Part shown: positions 7,915 to 15,243 of the stretch, one piece after another | Layout: the number at the start of each line of letters is the position of its first letter | Position numbering within the stretch: the first letter of the stretch is position 1 | From: Roseovarius sp. | Lineage (GTDB): Bacteria; Pseudomonadota; Alphaproteobacteria; Rhodobacterales; Rhodobacteraceae | Reading direction: 5' to 3' | DNA length: 39,256 nt | NCBI GenBank assembly: GCA_023260815.1 | Contig: JALQUE010000425.1 | Location: 1-39,256 of the forward strand | Notes under the pieces: model-generated | Told to the model about the DNA's origin: nothing | Databases searched by the model: none | What the model saw: only the letters and a program-made list of their open reading frames with translations | Translations under genes and position numbers: made by a program

Positions 7915-9587
7915 CAGGCTTTCTCCTCCTCGCCTTCCAGCCAGCTGCGGAGGATTTCAACGGTTTCTTCCTGACGGTCTTCTATCATTGCCCTCAGCCG
8001 GGCCACGGGATCTTCCTCGGGGCTGGCCAGGGTGGGTACGTCGCCGCTGCGAGTCCCGCCTCGGCCTGTGTCACCCGAAACCAGCGACAATCGCCCATCA
8101 TCGAAATCGCCATCATCAATCTCACCGGTCAGTGCCTCCCCCGGAAGGATCCTGTCCGCCGGCTGCGCCACTGGGCCAGACAGCGCCGCCACTGGCGCTG
8201 CACTGGGCCGGGCAAGGATGGGCCGCACCACGAACAACCCCAGGATCAACGCCACGATGGCCAGAACCGCCGCCTGCAAAAGTGACATGACGTCCAGCGC
8301 CATAGCCTCGAGAAACGATGCTTCGGCGAGCGTGCCCTGAGGGATGGCCGGTTGAAACTCCAGTGTTTTGATGGTGATCACATCTCCACGGGTCTCATCA
8401 AAACCCACGGCCGACGCCACCAGATCCCGCAGCGCGCCCATTTCCTCTTCCGATCTTGGCTCATACGTCTCGGCCCCGTCCGCGGTCGTCGCCATCGATC
8501 CGTTGACCAGAACCGCCACCGTCAGACGCCTGATCGCCCCGGGCTGCATGATGACCTCGCGTTCGGTTTCCGAAACCTCGTAATTCACCCGTTCGCGCGT
8601 CTGCGAGGATTGACTGTTGGAGGTATCCCCCCCCGCCGCGTCTCCATCCGGCAGGTTGGAGGCAACCGTCACATCGCCGCCGCCCTGATCCGTCGCCGTG
8701 TCCGACCTTTCCTCGGTATCGGTGCTGATCGCCACCCGGCTTTGCGGATCGACACGCCGCTCACGCAGCGATTCGGATTGCGTTACCGTGTCGACACTGA
8801 CCTCCACCACGGCATTGCCGCGCCCGACACGCGCCTCCAGCAACCGCTCCACGCGCTGGCGCATCGTCTCTGCGCGGTCGTCGGTCGCATTGGCGGGCGG
8901 ATCGTCCACAGCCCCGATCAGCCCGCCTGATCCGTCGATCACCGACACATCCTCGGGCGCCAGCCCCGCCACGGCGGAAGCCACCAGAAACTGCAGGGCG
9001 CGCGCGTGTTTGCCGCTCACAGCCCCCGGCGCGGCACTGATCATCACCGAGGCCGTCGGCTGCACATTGCGCTGAAACGGGTTCGAGCCTGTCGTTGCAA
9101 TATGGACCCGGGCGCTGCTGATCGCGGGATGCGACGTGATCGTCCGCGCCAGTTCGCCCTCCTTTGCGCGCCAATAGGCTGCATCGAACATCTGCGAGGT
9201 CGTGCCGAATCCCGACAACCCGTCCAGCAATTCATAGCCCTTCGCGGATGTCGCCGGCAGGCCTTCGGTGGCCAGCGTCATACGCAGCGTGTCGCGTTGC
9301 GCCGCATCCACGAAAATCGCCCCGCCGCGCACCTCATAGGCCACACCGCGTTGCTCGAGTGCTGTCACCACCTCACCTGCGGCACTGCTTTCCAGCCCGG
9401 AATACAACAGCTCCAAACTGGGGGTCGACGCCATGCGGCCCAAGGCCAGAACGGCCGCGAACATCCCGAGGCTGGCAAGAATCACGATAATGCGACGGCG
9501 CGGTTCAAGCGCATTCCAAACGGTTCCGATCTGCTGCAAGTCTTCGCCTCCTGTTCCCGGCTTTCTGCCGGACGTCTGAGCCATCAT
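7914..9587 (-). CDS. fliF: Flagellar MS-ring protein FliF
   Basis: FliF builds the MS ring, the inner-membrane base on which the rotor and export gate assemble. An N-terminal transmembrane helix (IIVILASLGMFAAVLALG) is followed by the YscJ/FliF ring-building domains (LLYSGLESSAAGEVVTALEQRGVAYEV; ARVHIATTGSNPF). A second helix (AAVLAIVALILGLFVVRPIL) leads to an acidic cytoplasmic tail ending EILRSWLEGEEEKA, the FliG-binding region. Length 557 aa fits. It is first in its unit and divergent from fliL, with a CtrA-like box between them. An intact FliG-binding tail implies that a fliG gene exists elsewhere. Confidence 0.96.
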   Translation of the reverse strand: MMAQTSGRKPGTGGEDLQQIGTVWNALEPRRRIIVILASLGMFAAVLALGRMASTPSLELLYSGLESSAAGEVVTALEQRGVAYEVRGGAIFVDAAQRDTLRMTLATEGLPATSAKGYELLDGLSGFGTTSQMFDAAYWRAKEGELARTITSHPAISSARVHIATTGSNPFQRNVQPTASVMISAAPGAVSGKHARALQFLVASAVAGLAPEDVSVIDGSGGLIGAVDDPPANATDDRAETMRQRVERLLEARVGRGNAVVEVSVDTVTQSESLRERRVDPQSRVAISTDTEERSDTATDQGGGDVTVASNLPDGDAAGGDTSNSQSSQTRERVNYEVSETEREVIMQPGAIRRLTVAVLVNGSMATTADGAETYEPRSEEEMGALRDLVASAVGFDETRGDVITIKTLEFQPAIPQGTLAEASFLEAMALDVMSLLQAAVLAIVALILGLFVVRPILARPSAAPVAALSGPVAQPADRILPGEALTGEIDDGDFDDGRLSLVSGDTGRGGTRSGDVPTLASPEEDPVARLRAMIEDRQEETVEILRSWLEGEEEKA

Positions 9588-9600
9588 TGACCGAACAGCC

Positions 9601-9615
9601 TTAACAATCGGTTAG
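9601..9615. promoter_or_regulatory. CtrA-like box in fliF/fliL divergent promoter region
   Basis: TTAACAATCGGTTAG matches TTAA-N7-TTAA with a single mismatch. It sits in the 75-bp gap between the divergent fliF and fliL genes, 14 bases upstream of fliF and 48 upstream of fliL, so it could serve either or both. The assignment is by motif and position. Confidence 0.5.
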
Positions 9616-9662
9616 TTCATCGGCGGCTATAGTCGGTCTTGGATCAGTTTCAGGAACAGACC

Positions 9663-10160
9663 ATGGCCATCACCGAAGACCCCGTTTCTCAAGACACCGG
9701 CAAACGATCGAAACTGCCGCTTATCCTTGGCTGCGTCCTGGCCTTGTCCGGGGCGGGGGCGGGCTTTTATGCGGTGCAATCGGGCCTTTTGCTTGGGGGG
9801 TCTGCCCCGGACGCGGATCAAGCCGTCATACCTGACGCCGCGCATGTCACCGCGATGCCCGATGTGGCTTTCGTGCCCATAGATCCCATCGTTATTTCGC
9901 TAAGCAACGCAGGCGGCCCCGGCCATCTGCGGTTTCGTGCGCAGCTCGAGGTGCCAAGCACCTACGCCGCTGAGGTCGGTCGCCTGATGCCGCGCGTGGT
10001 CGATGTGCTCAACAGCTATCTGCGGGCCATCCAGCTGGAGGATGTTCGCGAACCATCGGCCCTGGTCCGAATGCGGGCGCAAATGCTGCGCCGTGTGCAG
10101 ATCGTCACCGGGGGTGGGCGTGTAAACGACCTCCTGATCATGGAATTCGTACTGAACTGA
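9663..10160 (+). CDS. fliL: Flagellar basal body-associated protein FliL
   Basis: FliL is a single-pass inner-membrane protein that surrounds the stator and supports torque. It has a short cytoplasmic N-terminus, one transmembrane helix (LPLILGCVLALSGAGAGFYAV) and a periplasmic FliL domain containing DVAFVPIDPIVISLSN and ending VNDLLIMEFVLN, typical of the family. The ATG at 9663 is preferred over the TTG at 9639 because it begins at a normal FliL N-terminus. It leads the long + operon that also holds motE-like and motA genes, which fits a stator role. A second FliL-like gene is found at 19607-20113. Confidence 0.9.
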   Translation: MAITEDPVSQDTGKRSKLPLILGCVLALSGAGAGFYAVQSGLLLGGSAPDADQAVIPDAAHVTAMPDVAFVPIDPIVISLSNAGGPGHLRFRAQLEVPSTYAAEVGRLMPRVVDVLNSYLRAIQLEDVREPSALVRMRAQMLRRVQIVTGGGRVNDLLIMEFVLN

Positions 10161-10167
10161 GGACAAA

Positions 10168-10575
10168 ATGCAGACAATTGCTGATATTCTTCTTGTCGCG
10201 GGCGCTTTGGGGGCGGGGTTTTATTGCTACATCCTGGCCCGGCGTCTGGCGCGGCTCAACGATCTGGAATCCGGCGTCGGTGCCGCTGTCGCGGTTCTGT
10301 CTGCGCAGGTCGATGATCTGACCAAAGCGCTGGCTGCGGCGCAAACCACCGCCGATACGTCAACGCATTCTCTCGATGGGCTGACAGACAGGGCCGAAAG
10401 TGCGGCCAAGCGATTGGAATTGCTGGTCGCCTCCATGCATGACCTGCCCGCGCATCCCCCCGCCGCCGAACCGCGCAAACCTGTGCAGAATGGGCAGAAT
10501 GTGCAGGATGTGCAGGATGGACAGGATGCGCCCGTGTTCCGCCGTCATCGCGATGATCTGGACGCGGCCTCGTGA
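10168..10575 (+). CDS. Small membrane-anchored coiled-coil protein of the fliL-motA operon
   Basis: This 135-aa protein has an N-terminal transmembrane helix (IADILLVAGALGAGFYCYILA) followed by a heptad-like segment (LARLNDLESGVGAAVAVLSAQVDDLTKAL) and a polar tail. It resembles the small protein often found between fliL and motE-like genes in alphaproteobacterial flagellar clusters, annotated DUF6468 in some genomes; I recall that from memory and have not searched it. The tail has five 9-nt repeats encoding VQN/GQN/VQD/VQD/GQD. The stop codon overlaps the next start (TGATG). A stator or basal-body accessory role is inferred from position only. Confidence 0.7.
   Translation: MQTIADILLVAGALGAGFYCYILARRLARLNDLESGVGAAVAVLSAQVDDLTKALAAAQTTADTSTHSLDGLTDRAESAAKRLELLVASMHDLPAHPPAAEPRKPVQNGQNVQDVQDGQDAPVFRRHRDDLDAAS
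10483..10527 (+). repeat. Five in-frame 9-nt tandem repeats
   Basis: The units GTGCAGAAT, GGGCAGAAT, GTGCAGGAT, GTGCAGGAT and GGACAGGAT encode (V/G)Q(N/D) near the C-terminus of the small membrane protein. All units are 9 nt, so copy-number change would keep the frame. Confidence 0.85.
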
Positions 10576-11186
10576 TGTCCGGCACATCGCGCAAACTCGC
10601 CCGGCGCCGGTCGCGCACACGCGGCACGCTCGTTGTCATCGCCATCTTGCTGGTCTCGTCGGCGGTGATCCGTCTGGGGTCCGGCGCGGGGTCTGCGTTC
10701 GCGCTTGCGCCGGACGCCAAACAGATCTCGCCCTCGGACACCGCGTCAGCCTCCCAGTCGCAGGGATGCGAGCCAGACCCTGACCTGAAACAGATTTTGC
10801 AGGCTTTTGACGCCCGCGAATCGCGTATCGAGCAGGCCGAGGCGGCGCTGCGGGACCGGATGCAGGCGTTGACCATCGCGGATCGCGAAGTCAGCAGCAA
10901 ACTGGCGGAACTCACCGATGCCGAAGCACGATTGCGGGACACCATCGCGATCGCCGAATCGGCTGCAGACACCGATATCGATCGCCTGACGCAGGTCTAC
11001 GAAGCCATGAAACCCAAGCAGGCCGCCGCTCTGTTCGAGCAGATGGACCCGAATTTTGCCGCGGGCTTCCTTGGCCGCATGCGCCCCGAGGCTGCGGCGG
11101 GCATCATGGCCAGCCTTGCGCCCGACGTGGCCCATATGTTCAGCGTGGTGATCGCCGGCCGCAATGCGGGGGCGCCCAAAGAATGA
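10575..11186 (+). CDS. MotE-like flagellar protein (MgtE N-domain-like)
   Basis: The 203-aa product has an N-terminal hydrophobic segment (TLVVIAILLVSSAVIRLG), a long helical region rich in E, A and R (FDARESRIEQAEAALRDRMQAL onward), and a C-terminal helical domain. That last domain (TQVYEAMKPKQAAALFEQMDPNFAAGFLGRMRPEAAAGIMASLAPD) resembles the MgtE intracellular N domain used by MotE proteins. In Sinorhizobium, MotE is a periplasmic chaperone for the motility protein MotC; the same role here is inference. A GTG at 10572 is an alternative start. It sits between the small coiled-coil gene and motA. Confidence 0.75.
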   Translation: MSGTSRKLARRRSRTRGTLVVIAILLVSSAVIRLGSGAGSAFALAPDAKQISPSDTASASQSQGCEPDPDLKQILQAFDARESRIEQAEAALRDRMQALTIADREVSSKLAELTDAEARLRDTIAIAESAADTDIDRLTQVYEAMKPKQAAALFEQMDPNFAAGFLGRMRPEAAAGIMASLAPDVAHMFSVVIAGRNAGAPKE

Positions 11187-11257
11187 TCTCCGCGCTTCAG
11201 CCATTTCTTAACCTGCGCATGCGACCCTGACCGCCTGTCTATTAGGGGAAGCTTTGG

Positions 11258-12127
11258 ATGCTTGGAATCGTTGGTATTGTCACCATTTTCGTCATGGTGT
11301 TCGGCGGCTACATGGCTGCGGGCGGCAAGTTCGGTATCATCCTCAAGGCGCTGCCTTTCGAAATGATGATGATCCTTGGTGCCGCGATCGGTGCGTTTCT
11401 CATCAGCAATGACATGTCGGCTGTGAAACACACGATCAAGGACATCGGCAAGGTCTTCAAGGGGCCGAAATGGAAGCCCGCTGATTATCGGGATCTACTC
11501 TGTCTGCTGTTCGAACTGATCCGCCTCGCCCGGCAGAATCCCGTTGCGATCGAGGAACATATCGAAGCACCGGACAGCTCTTCGATTTTTGGGAAATACC
11601 CCAAGATTCTCGCAGATCACGAGGCGGTTGCCCTGATCAGCGACACGTTGCGCTCTGCTTCGATGAACTACGATGACCCTCATCAGGTCGAGGAGGTTCT
11701 TGAAAAAAGGATGGAAGCCAACCAGCATCACGCCCTCCATTCCAGCCACGCGCTTCAGACGATGGCGGACGGCCTCCCGGCCCTTGGGATCGTCGCGGCC
11801 GTTCTTGGTGTGATCAAGACCATGGCATCGATCGATCAGCCACCGGAAATCCTCGGCAAGATGATCGGCGGCGCCCTTGTCGGGACATTTCTGGGGGTAT
11901 TTCTGGCCTATGGTTTCGTCGGGCCTTTCGCCGGCAAGGTCAAGGCCGTGGTCGAGGAAGACGCCCATTTTTACCAACTCATCCGCGAGGTGTTGGTGGC
12001 AAACCTCCACAACCATGCCACCAACATCTGCATCGAAGTTGGCCGCCAGAACACCCCGCACCACTGCCGGCCCAGTTTCTCTGATCTCGAAGAGGCCCTG
12101 AAATCCGTCAAGCAGGATGCGGCATGA
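11258..12127 (+). CDS. motA: Flagellar motor stator protein MotA
   Basis: MotA, with MotB, forms the proton-driven stator ring. The N-terminus MLGIVGIVTIFVMVFGGYMAAGGKFGIILKALPFEMMMILGAAIGAFL supplies the first two transmembrane helices. A cytoplasmic loop follows, then HALQTMADGLPALGIVAAVLGVIKTM and IGGALVGTFLGVFLAYGFVGPF supply helices three and four, including the conserved prolines. Length 289 aa is typical of the long MotA form. It overlaps the next gene by four bases. Its partner motB is about 10 kb away at the left end of the cluster rather than adjacent. Confidence 0.96.
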   Translation: MLGIVGIVTIFVMVFGGYMAAGGKFGIILKALPFEMMMILGAAIGAFLISNDMSAVKHTIKDIGKVFKGPKWKPADYRDLLCLLFELIRLARQNPVAIEEHIEAPDSSSIFGKYPKILADHEAVALISDTLRSASMNYDDPHQVEEVLEKRMEANQHHALHSSHALQTMADGLPALGIVAAVLGVIKTMASIDQPPEILGKMIGGALVGTFLGVFLAYGFVGPFAGKVKAVVEEDAHFYQLIREVLVANLHNHATNICIEVGRQNTPHHCRPSFSDLEEALKSVKQDAA

Positions 12128-14349
12128 TGCTCAGGGGCTTGTGCGCGATCCTCATTCTTCTCCCGGCGGCCGCCTTGTCCGATCCGATCACCGTCCGCTC
12201 AGGTGAGCATGACAGCTTCACCCGTCTGACGATACCGTTGCCGCAACGTGTCCCTTGGCGCGTCACACGCCGGAACCGTGTCGTCGACCTCTCTTTGCAG
12301 GGACTGACCGCCACTCTTGATACAAGTGCCGTCTTCAGCCGCATCTCCGGCACCCGCCTCGCCGGCATCACAGCGTCGGAGACCGGGCTGCGACTGGACC
12401 TTGCCTGCGAGTGCGAGGTGTCGGGATTCTGGCATGGCGGTACTTTGTTGGTGGTGGATATTCAGGATGCGGTCACCCAAACCGCAGTTCGTCCTGATAC
12501 CGCGTCTGTTTCGTACGATCCGTACACACCTCCCGCCTCCGCCGCAGCCGCGTTGACGATCCGGAAAATGCCCGTAAACCCTGCGCAACCACCTCGCGAA
12601 ATCGCCGCCACACCAGAAGGTTTCGAGGCCGAGGCGCTTGACGAAATGCGCGACACCCTCCTCGTTCAGTTGGGTCGGGCAGCCTCTCAAGGCCTTCTGG
12701 AACCACGAAAATCCGGGATCATCGAAACCAGCAACCCCCCCCCAGCCCCGCTTGAAACACCATCCCAAACGCCCGTTTCGCAAGCGGCCATTCACAACAT
12801 CAACCTGCGTGCCGAAACAAGCATGGACCGGGAATTCGTCAAGCTGATCGAAGAAAACCTGCCCGGTTTACCGACGCCGAACTGTATCCCCGACCACCAG
12901 CTAAACATCCGCGAATGGGCGGATGACAGGCCGATCTGGTCTCAAATTGGGCCATTGCGCGCCAATTTGACCAGTGAGACGGATAAAATAAACCCGAATG
13001 CAGCTCTCGATCTGGCGCGCGTCTATATTCATTTCGGCTTTGGCGCCGAAGCGATTGCCGTCCTGAATACCAGCCAGATCACGTCGCCCGACGCCCTCCT
13101 ATTGCGTGATCTCGCAACGATACTGGACCGTGGCTCCGTACCGGCGCCCAATCTTCTGTCCGATCAGATCAGCTGTCCTGGCGCGGCGGCTCTTTGGTCG
13201 GCACTCGCCGTTCCAAACCTGCCAATGGATCAGCCCATCGACAAGGACGCGATCCTTCTGGCTTTTGCGTCAATGCCATATCACTTGCGCGTCTACCTGG
13301 GTTCAGGGCTGGCACTGCGCTTCACCCGCGCCGAAGATCAGGACTCGGCACAGAAAATCCTGTCGATGATCGAACGCGGGCCACTTCCTGTACCGCCACC
13401 CGCTCGGCTTGCGCGTGCCGAGCTGAATCTTGCGTCGGGCTTGGACGAGGCCGCTCAGGCAATATTGGCGGAAGTCGCCGAAAGCAATTCGGAACCCTCT
13501 GCGGATGCGCTGATAAGAATTGTCGAAACGCATATCGATACGGGGCAAACCCTTTCGTTTGAGACAGCGCAGCTTGTAACCGCCTATGCCACGGAAAATC
13601 GTGATAGCCCTTTGGCCGGTGATCTGGCTTGGGCACAGGTTGCGGCCTTGTCGGCGTCTCATGCTTTTGATGAGGCCTTCGAAAATTTGCAGACGCTGGA
13701 AGCGCTCCTGCCCCCCGAACGGCCAGCAATACGGTCGATATTGGCAAGCCAGCTGACAGAACATGGGGATGATGTCGTGTTTCTGCGCCATGTTCTGGCG
13801 GGTGACCTTGGCCCGCCCTCGACGCTGTCGGCGACAAGTGCCAATGCACTGGCCGACAGGTTGTTGTCGCTTGGGTTTCCCGATCCTGCCCGCAGCCTGA
13901 TCGCGGCCCCCGCTTCGGATGCCGCCGCCGAGCGGGAAAGACAGCTTTTGCGCGCCCGCGCAGCGCTTGCCTTGGGCCGTCCGCGCCAAGCGGAGGTCGA
14001 TCTGCTCAACCGCACAGACAAGGCTGCAAACAGCCTTCGCGCCCGGGCGCGCAGCATGGTTGGTGAACACGGAGCAGCCAGTGAGTATTACGCGTCAGCT
14101 GATCAGCAGGCCGAGGCTTTGACCGAAGCGTGGATGGCCGAAAACTGGCCAGATCTTAGGGAGTCCGCCAATGCTGAAGTGTCTGATCTGGCCAACCTCA
14201 TGACGATGGAAGGCACGACACCGGACCTTGCGATTGATCAGGGCGTCCTCGCACGGAACCGAGCACTGCTTGAGAATAGCGACAGGATGCGCCGCACGGT
14301 CTCTGCTCTTCTCGACGCCAAACAGCCCCCGGCTTTGACCGAAAACTGA
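12124..14349 (+). CDS. Periplasmic helical-repeat protein of the motA operon, unknown function (MotC analogue candidate)
   Basis: I do not recognise this 741-aa protein. It starts with a Sec signal peptide (LCAILILLPAAALS-DP). Residues 20-120 look beta-rich (TRLTIPLPQRVPWRVTRRNRVVDLSLQG; LLVVDIQDAV) and are reminiscent of AMIN-type periplasmic domains. A proline-rich linker follows, then about 500 residues of alanine-rich, TPR-like helices to the C-terminus. Four cysteines are visible (CEC, NCIPD, SCPG), allowing disulfides. It overlaps motA by four bases and is preceded by a MotE-like gene, so a periplasmic role at the stator is likely. By analogy with the rhizobial MotE-MotC pair it may be a MotC-like MotB partner; this is inference. 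A run of nine C bases lies in the linker. Confidence 0.75.
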   Translation: MMLRGLCAILILLPAAALSDPITVRSGEHDSFTRLTIPLPQRVPWRVTRRNRVVDLSLQGLTATLDTSAVFSRISGTRLAGITASETGLRLDLACECEVSGFWHGGTLLVVDIQDAVTQTAVRPDTASVSYDPYTPPASAAAALTIRKMPVNPAQPPREIAATPEGFEAEALDEMRDTLLVQLGRAASQGLLEPRKSGIIETSNPPPAPLETPSQTPVSQAAIHNINLRAETSMDREFVKLIEENLPGLPTPNCIPDHQLNIREWADDRPIWSQIGPLRANLTSETDKINPNAALDLARVYIHFGFGAEAIAVLNTSQITSPDALLLRDLATILDRGSVPAPNLLSDQISCPGAAALWSALAVPNLPMDQPIDKDAILLAFASMPYHLRVYLGSGLALRFTRAEDQDSAQKILSMIERGPLPVPPPARLARAELNLASGLDEAAQAILAEVAESNSEPSADALIRIVETHIDTGQTLSFETAQLVTAYATENRDSPLAGDLAWAQVAALSASHAFDEAFENLQTLEALLPPERPAIRSILASQLTEHGDDVVFLRHVLAGDLGPPSTLSATSANALADRLLSLGFPDPARSLIAAPASDAAAERERQLLRARAALALGRPRQAEVDLLNRTDKAANSLRARARSMVGEHGAASEYYASADQQAEALTEAWMAENWPDLRESANAEVSDLANLMTMEGTTPDLAIDQGVLARNRALLENSDRMRRTVSALLDAKQPPALTEN
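12735..12743 (+). repeat. Poly-C tract (9 C) within CDS
   Basis: Nine consecutive C bases encode part of the proline linker (NPPPAP) of the 741-aa protein. The reading frame is intact at this length. The tract is prone to slippage or sequencing error. Confidence 0.85.
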
Positions 14350-14480
14350 ATGGAAACCTCCCCAGCTTACCAAATGTAAAGGTTGCAGACCTAAGCTGGA
14401 CCCAATGGCGTAGAACGCGCTTGTTCGAGGATGAAACCCTTGCCCCATGGAATGACCCGATGTGATGCGACCCGGTGTTT

Positions 14481-14498
14481 GCGGCCTTGCAAGGCCGC
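14481..14498. repeat. 18-bp perfect palindrome
   Basis: GCGGCCTTGCAAGGCCGC lies in the 156-bp gap before the lytic transglycosylase gene, ending seven bases before its ATG. It may act as an operator or as an RNA hairpin next to the ribosome binding region. No T run follows, so it is not a standard terminator. Confidence 0.6.
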
Positions 14499-14505
14499 TG
14501 ACTTA

Positions 14506-15243
14506 ATGAACCCCACCCACCGAAGGCTTAGCTATTTGGCAGCCGCAATTCTTTTTGCACTGTCTCTTGCGGCTCCTTCGACGGCGATCGCATCGACACC
14601 GCAAATATGCGACCAGGCCGCTTATCGCGCATCACAAGAAAGCGGCGTTCCGCTTGAGGTGCTGCGCACGATCACGCGCACCGAAACCGGCCGCGCCAAA
14701 AACGGTCGTCTGGAGCCATGGCCCTGGACCGTCAATATGGAGGGAAAGGGCCGCTGGTTCGCCACCGAAGACGAAGCGCGCGCATATGTCTTTCAGCACT
14801 TCAAGCGCGGTGCACGAAGTTTTGATGTCGGCTGTTTTCAGATCAACTATCGGTGGCACGGACAGGCCTTCAGTTCGATTGATCAGATGTTCGATCCGCT
14901 TATGAATGCCCGTTACGCCGCACAATTTCTCAAATCTCTCTATGGTGAAACCGGGAACTGGTCGAAAGCGGCGGGCAAATATCACTCCCGAACTCCCAGG
15001 TTTTCCGAAAGGTATCGTGCGCGGTTCGACAAGATCAGATCATCATTGTCGGATCAGCCCGTGTCAGCCGAGTCTGCAACCCTGCCTGCCTCTCACGGTG
15101 AGACAGATACAGCCGAAAAGACCCAAAATCGTTTCCCCCTTCTACAAAGTGGCGACATGCGTCGCTCACCGGGGTCTCTGGTCCCGCTCGACACTGGCAG
15201 AGCCGTGGCGCTGATCGGTCCTTCCAGGCAGGCGATGCAATGA
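14506..15243 (+). CDS. Lytic transglycosylase (flagellar, SltF-like)
   Basis: This 245-aa exported enzyme probably cleaves peptidoglycan to let the rod pass through the wall. It has a signal peptide (YLAAAILFALSLAAPSTAIA, cleaved near residue 29). The SLT domain shows the catalytic Glu at about residue 60 (TITRTETGR) and the family motif FDVGCFQINYRWHG. The track start at 14431 is rejected because the signal peptide begins at the ATG 14506. Rhodobacter sphaeroides has a flagellum-specific transglycosylase, SltF; equivalence is inferred from position. Here flgJ lacks a muramidase domain, so this enzyme is the obvious supplier. The stop overlaps the flhA start by four bases. Confidence 0.88.
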   Translation: MNPTHRRLSYLAAAILFALSLAAPSTAIASTPQICDQAAYRASQESGVPLEVLRTITRTETGRAKNGRLEPWPWTVNMEGKGRWFATEDEARAYVFQHFKRGARSFDVGCFQINYRWHGQAFSSIDQMFDPLMNARYAAQFLKSLYGETGNWSKAAGKYHSRTPRFSERYRARFDKIRSSLSDQPVSAESATLPASHGETDTAEKTQNRFPLLQSGDMRRSPGSLVPLDTGRAVALIGPSRQAMQ

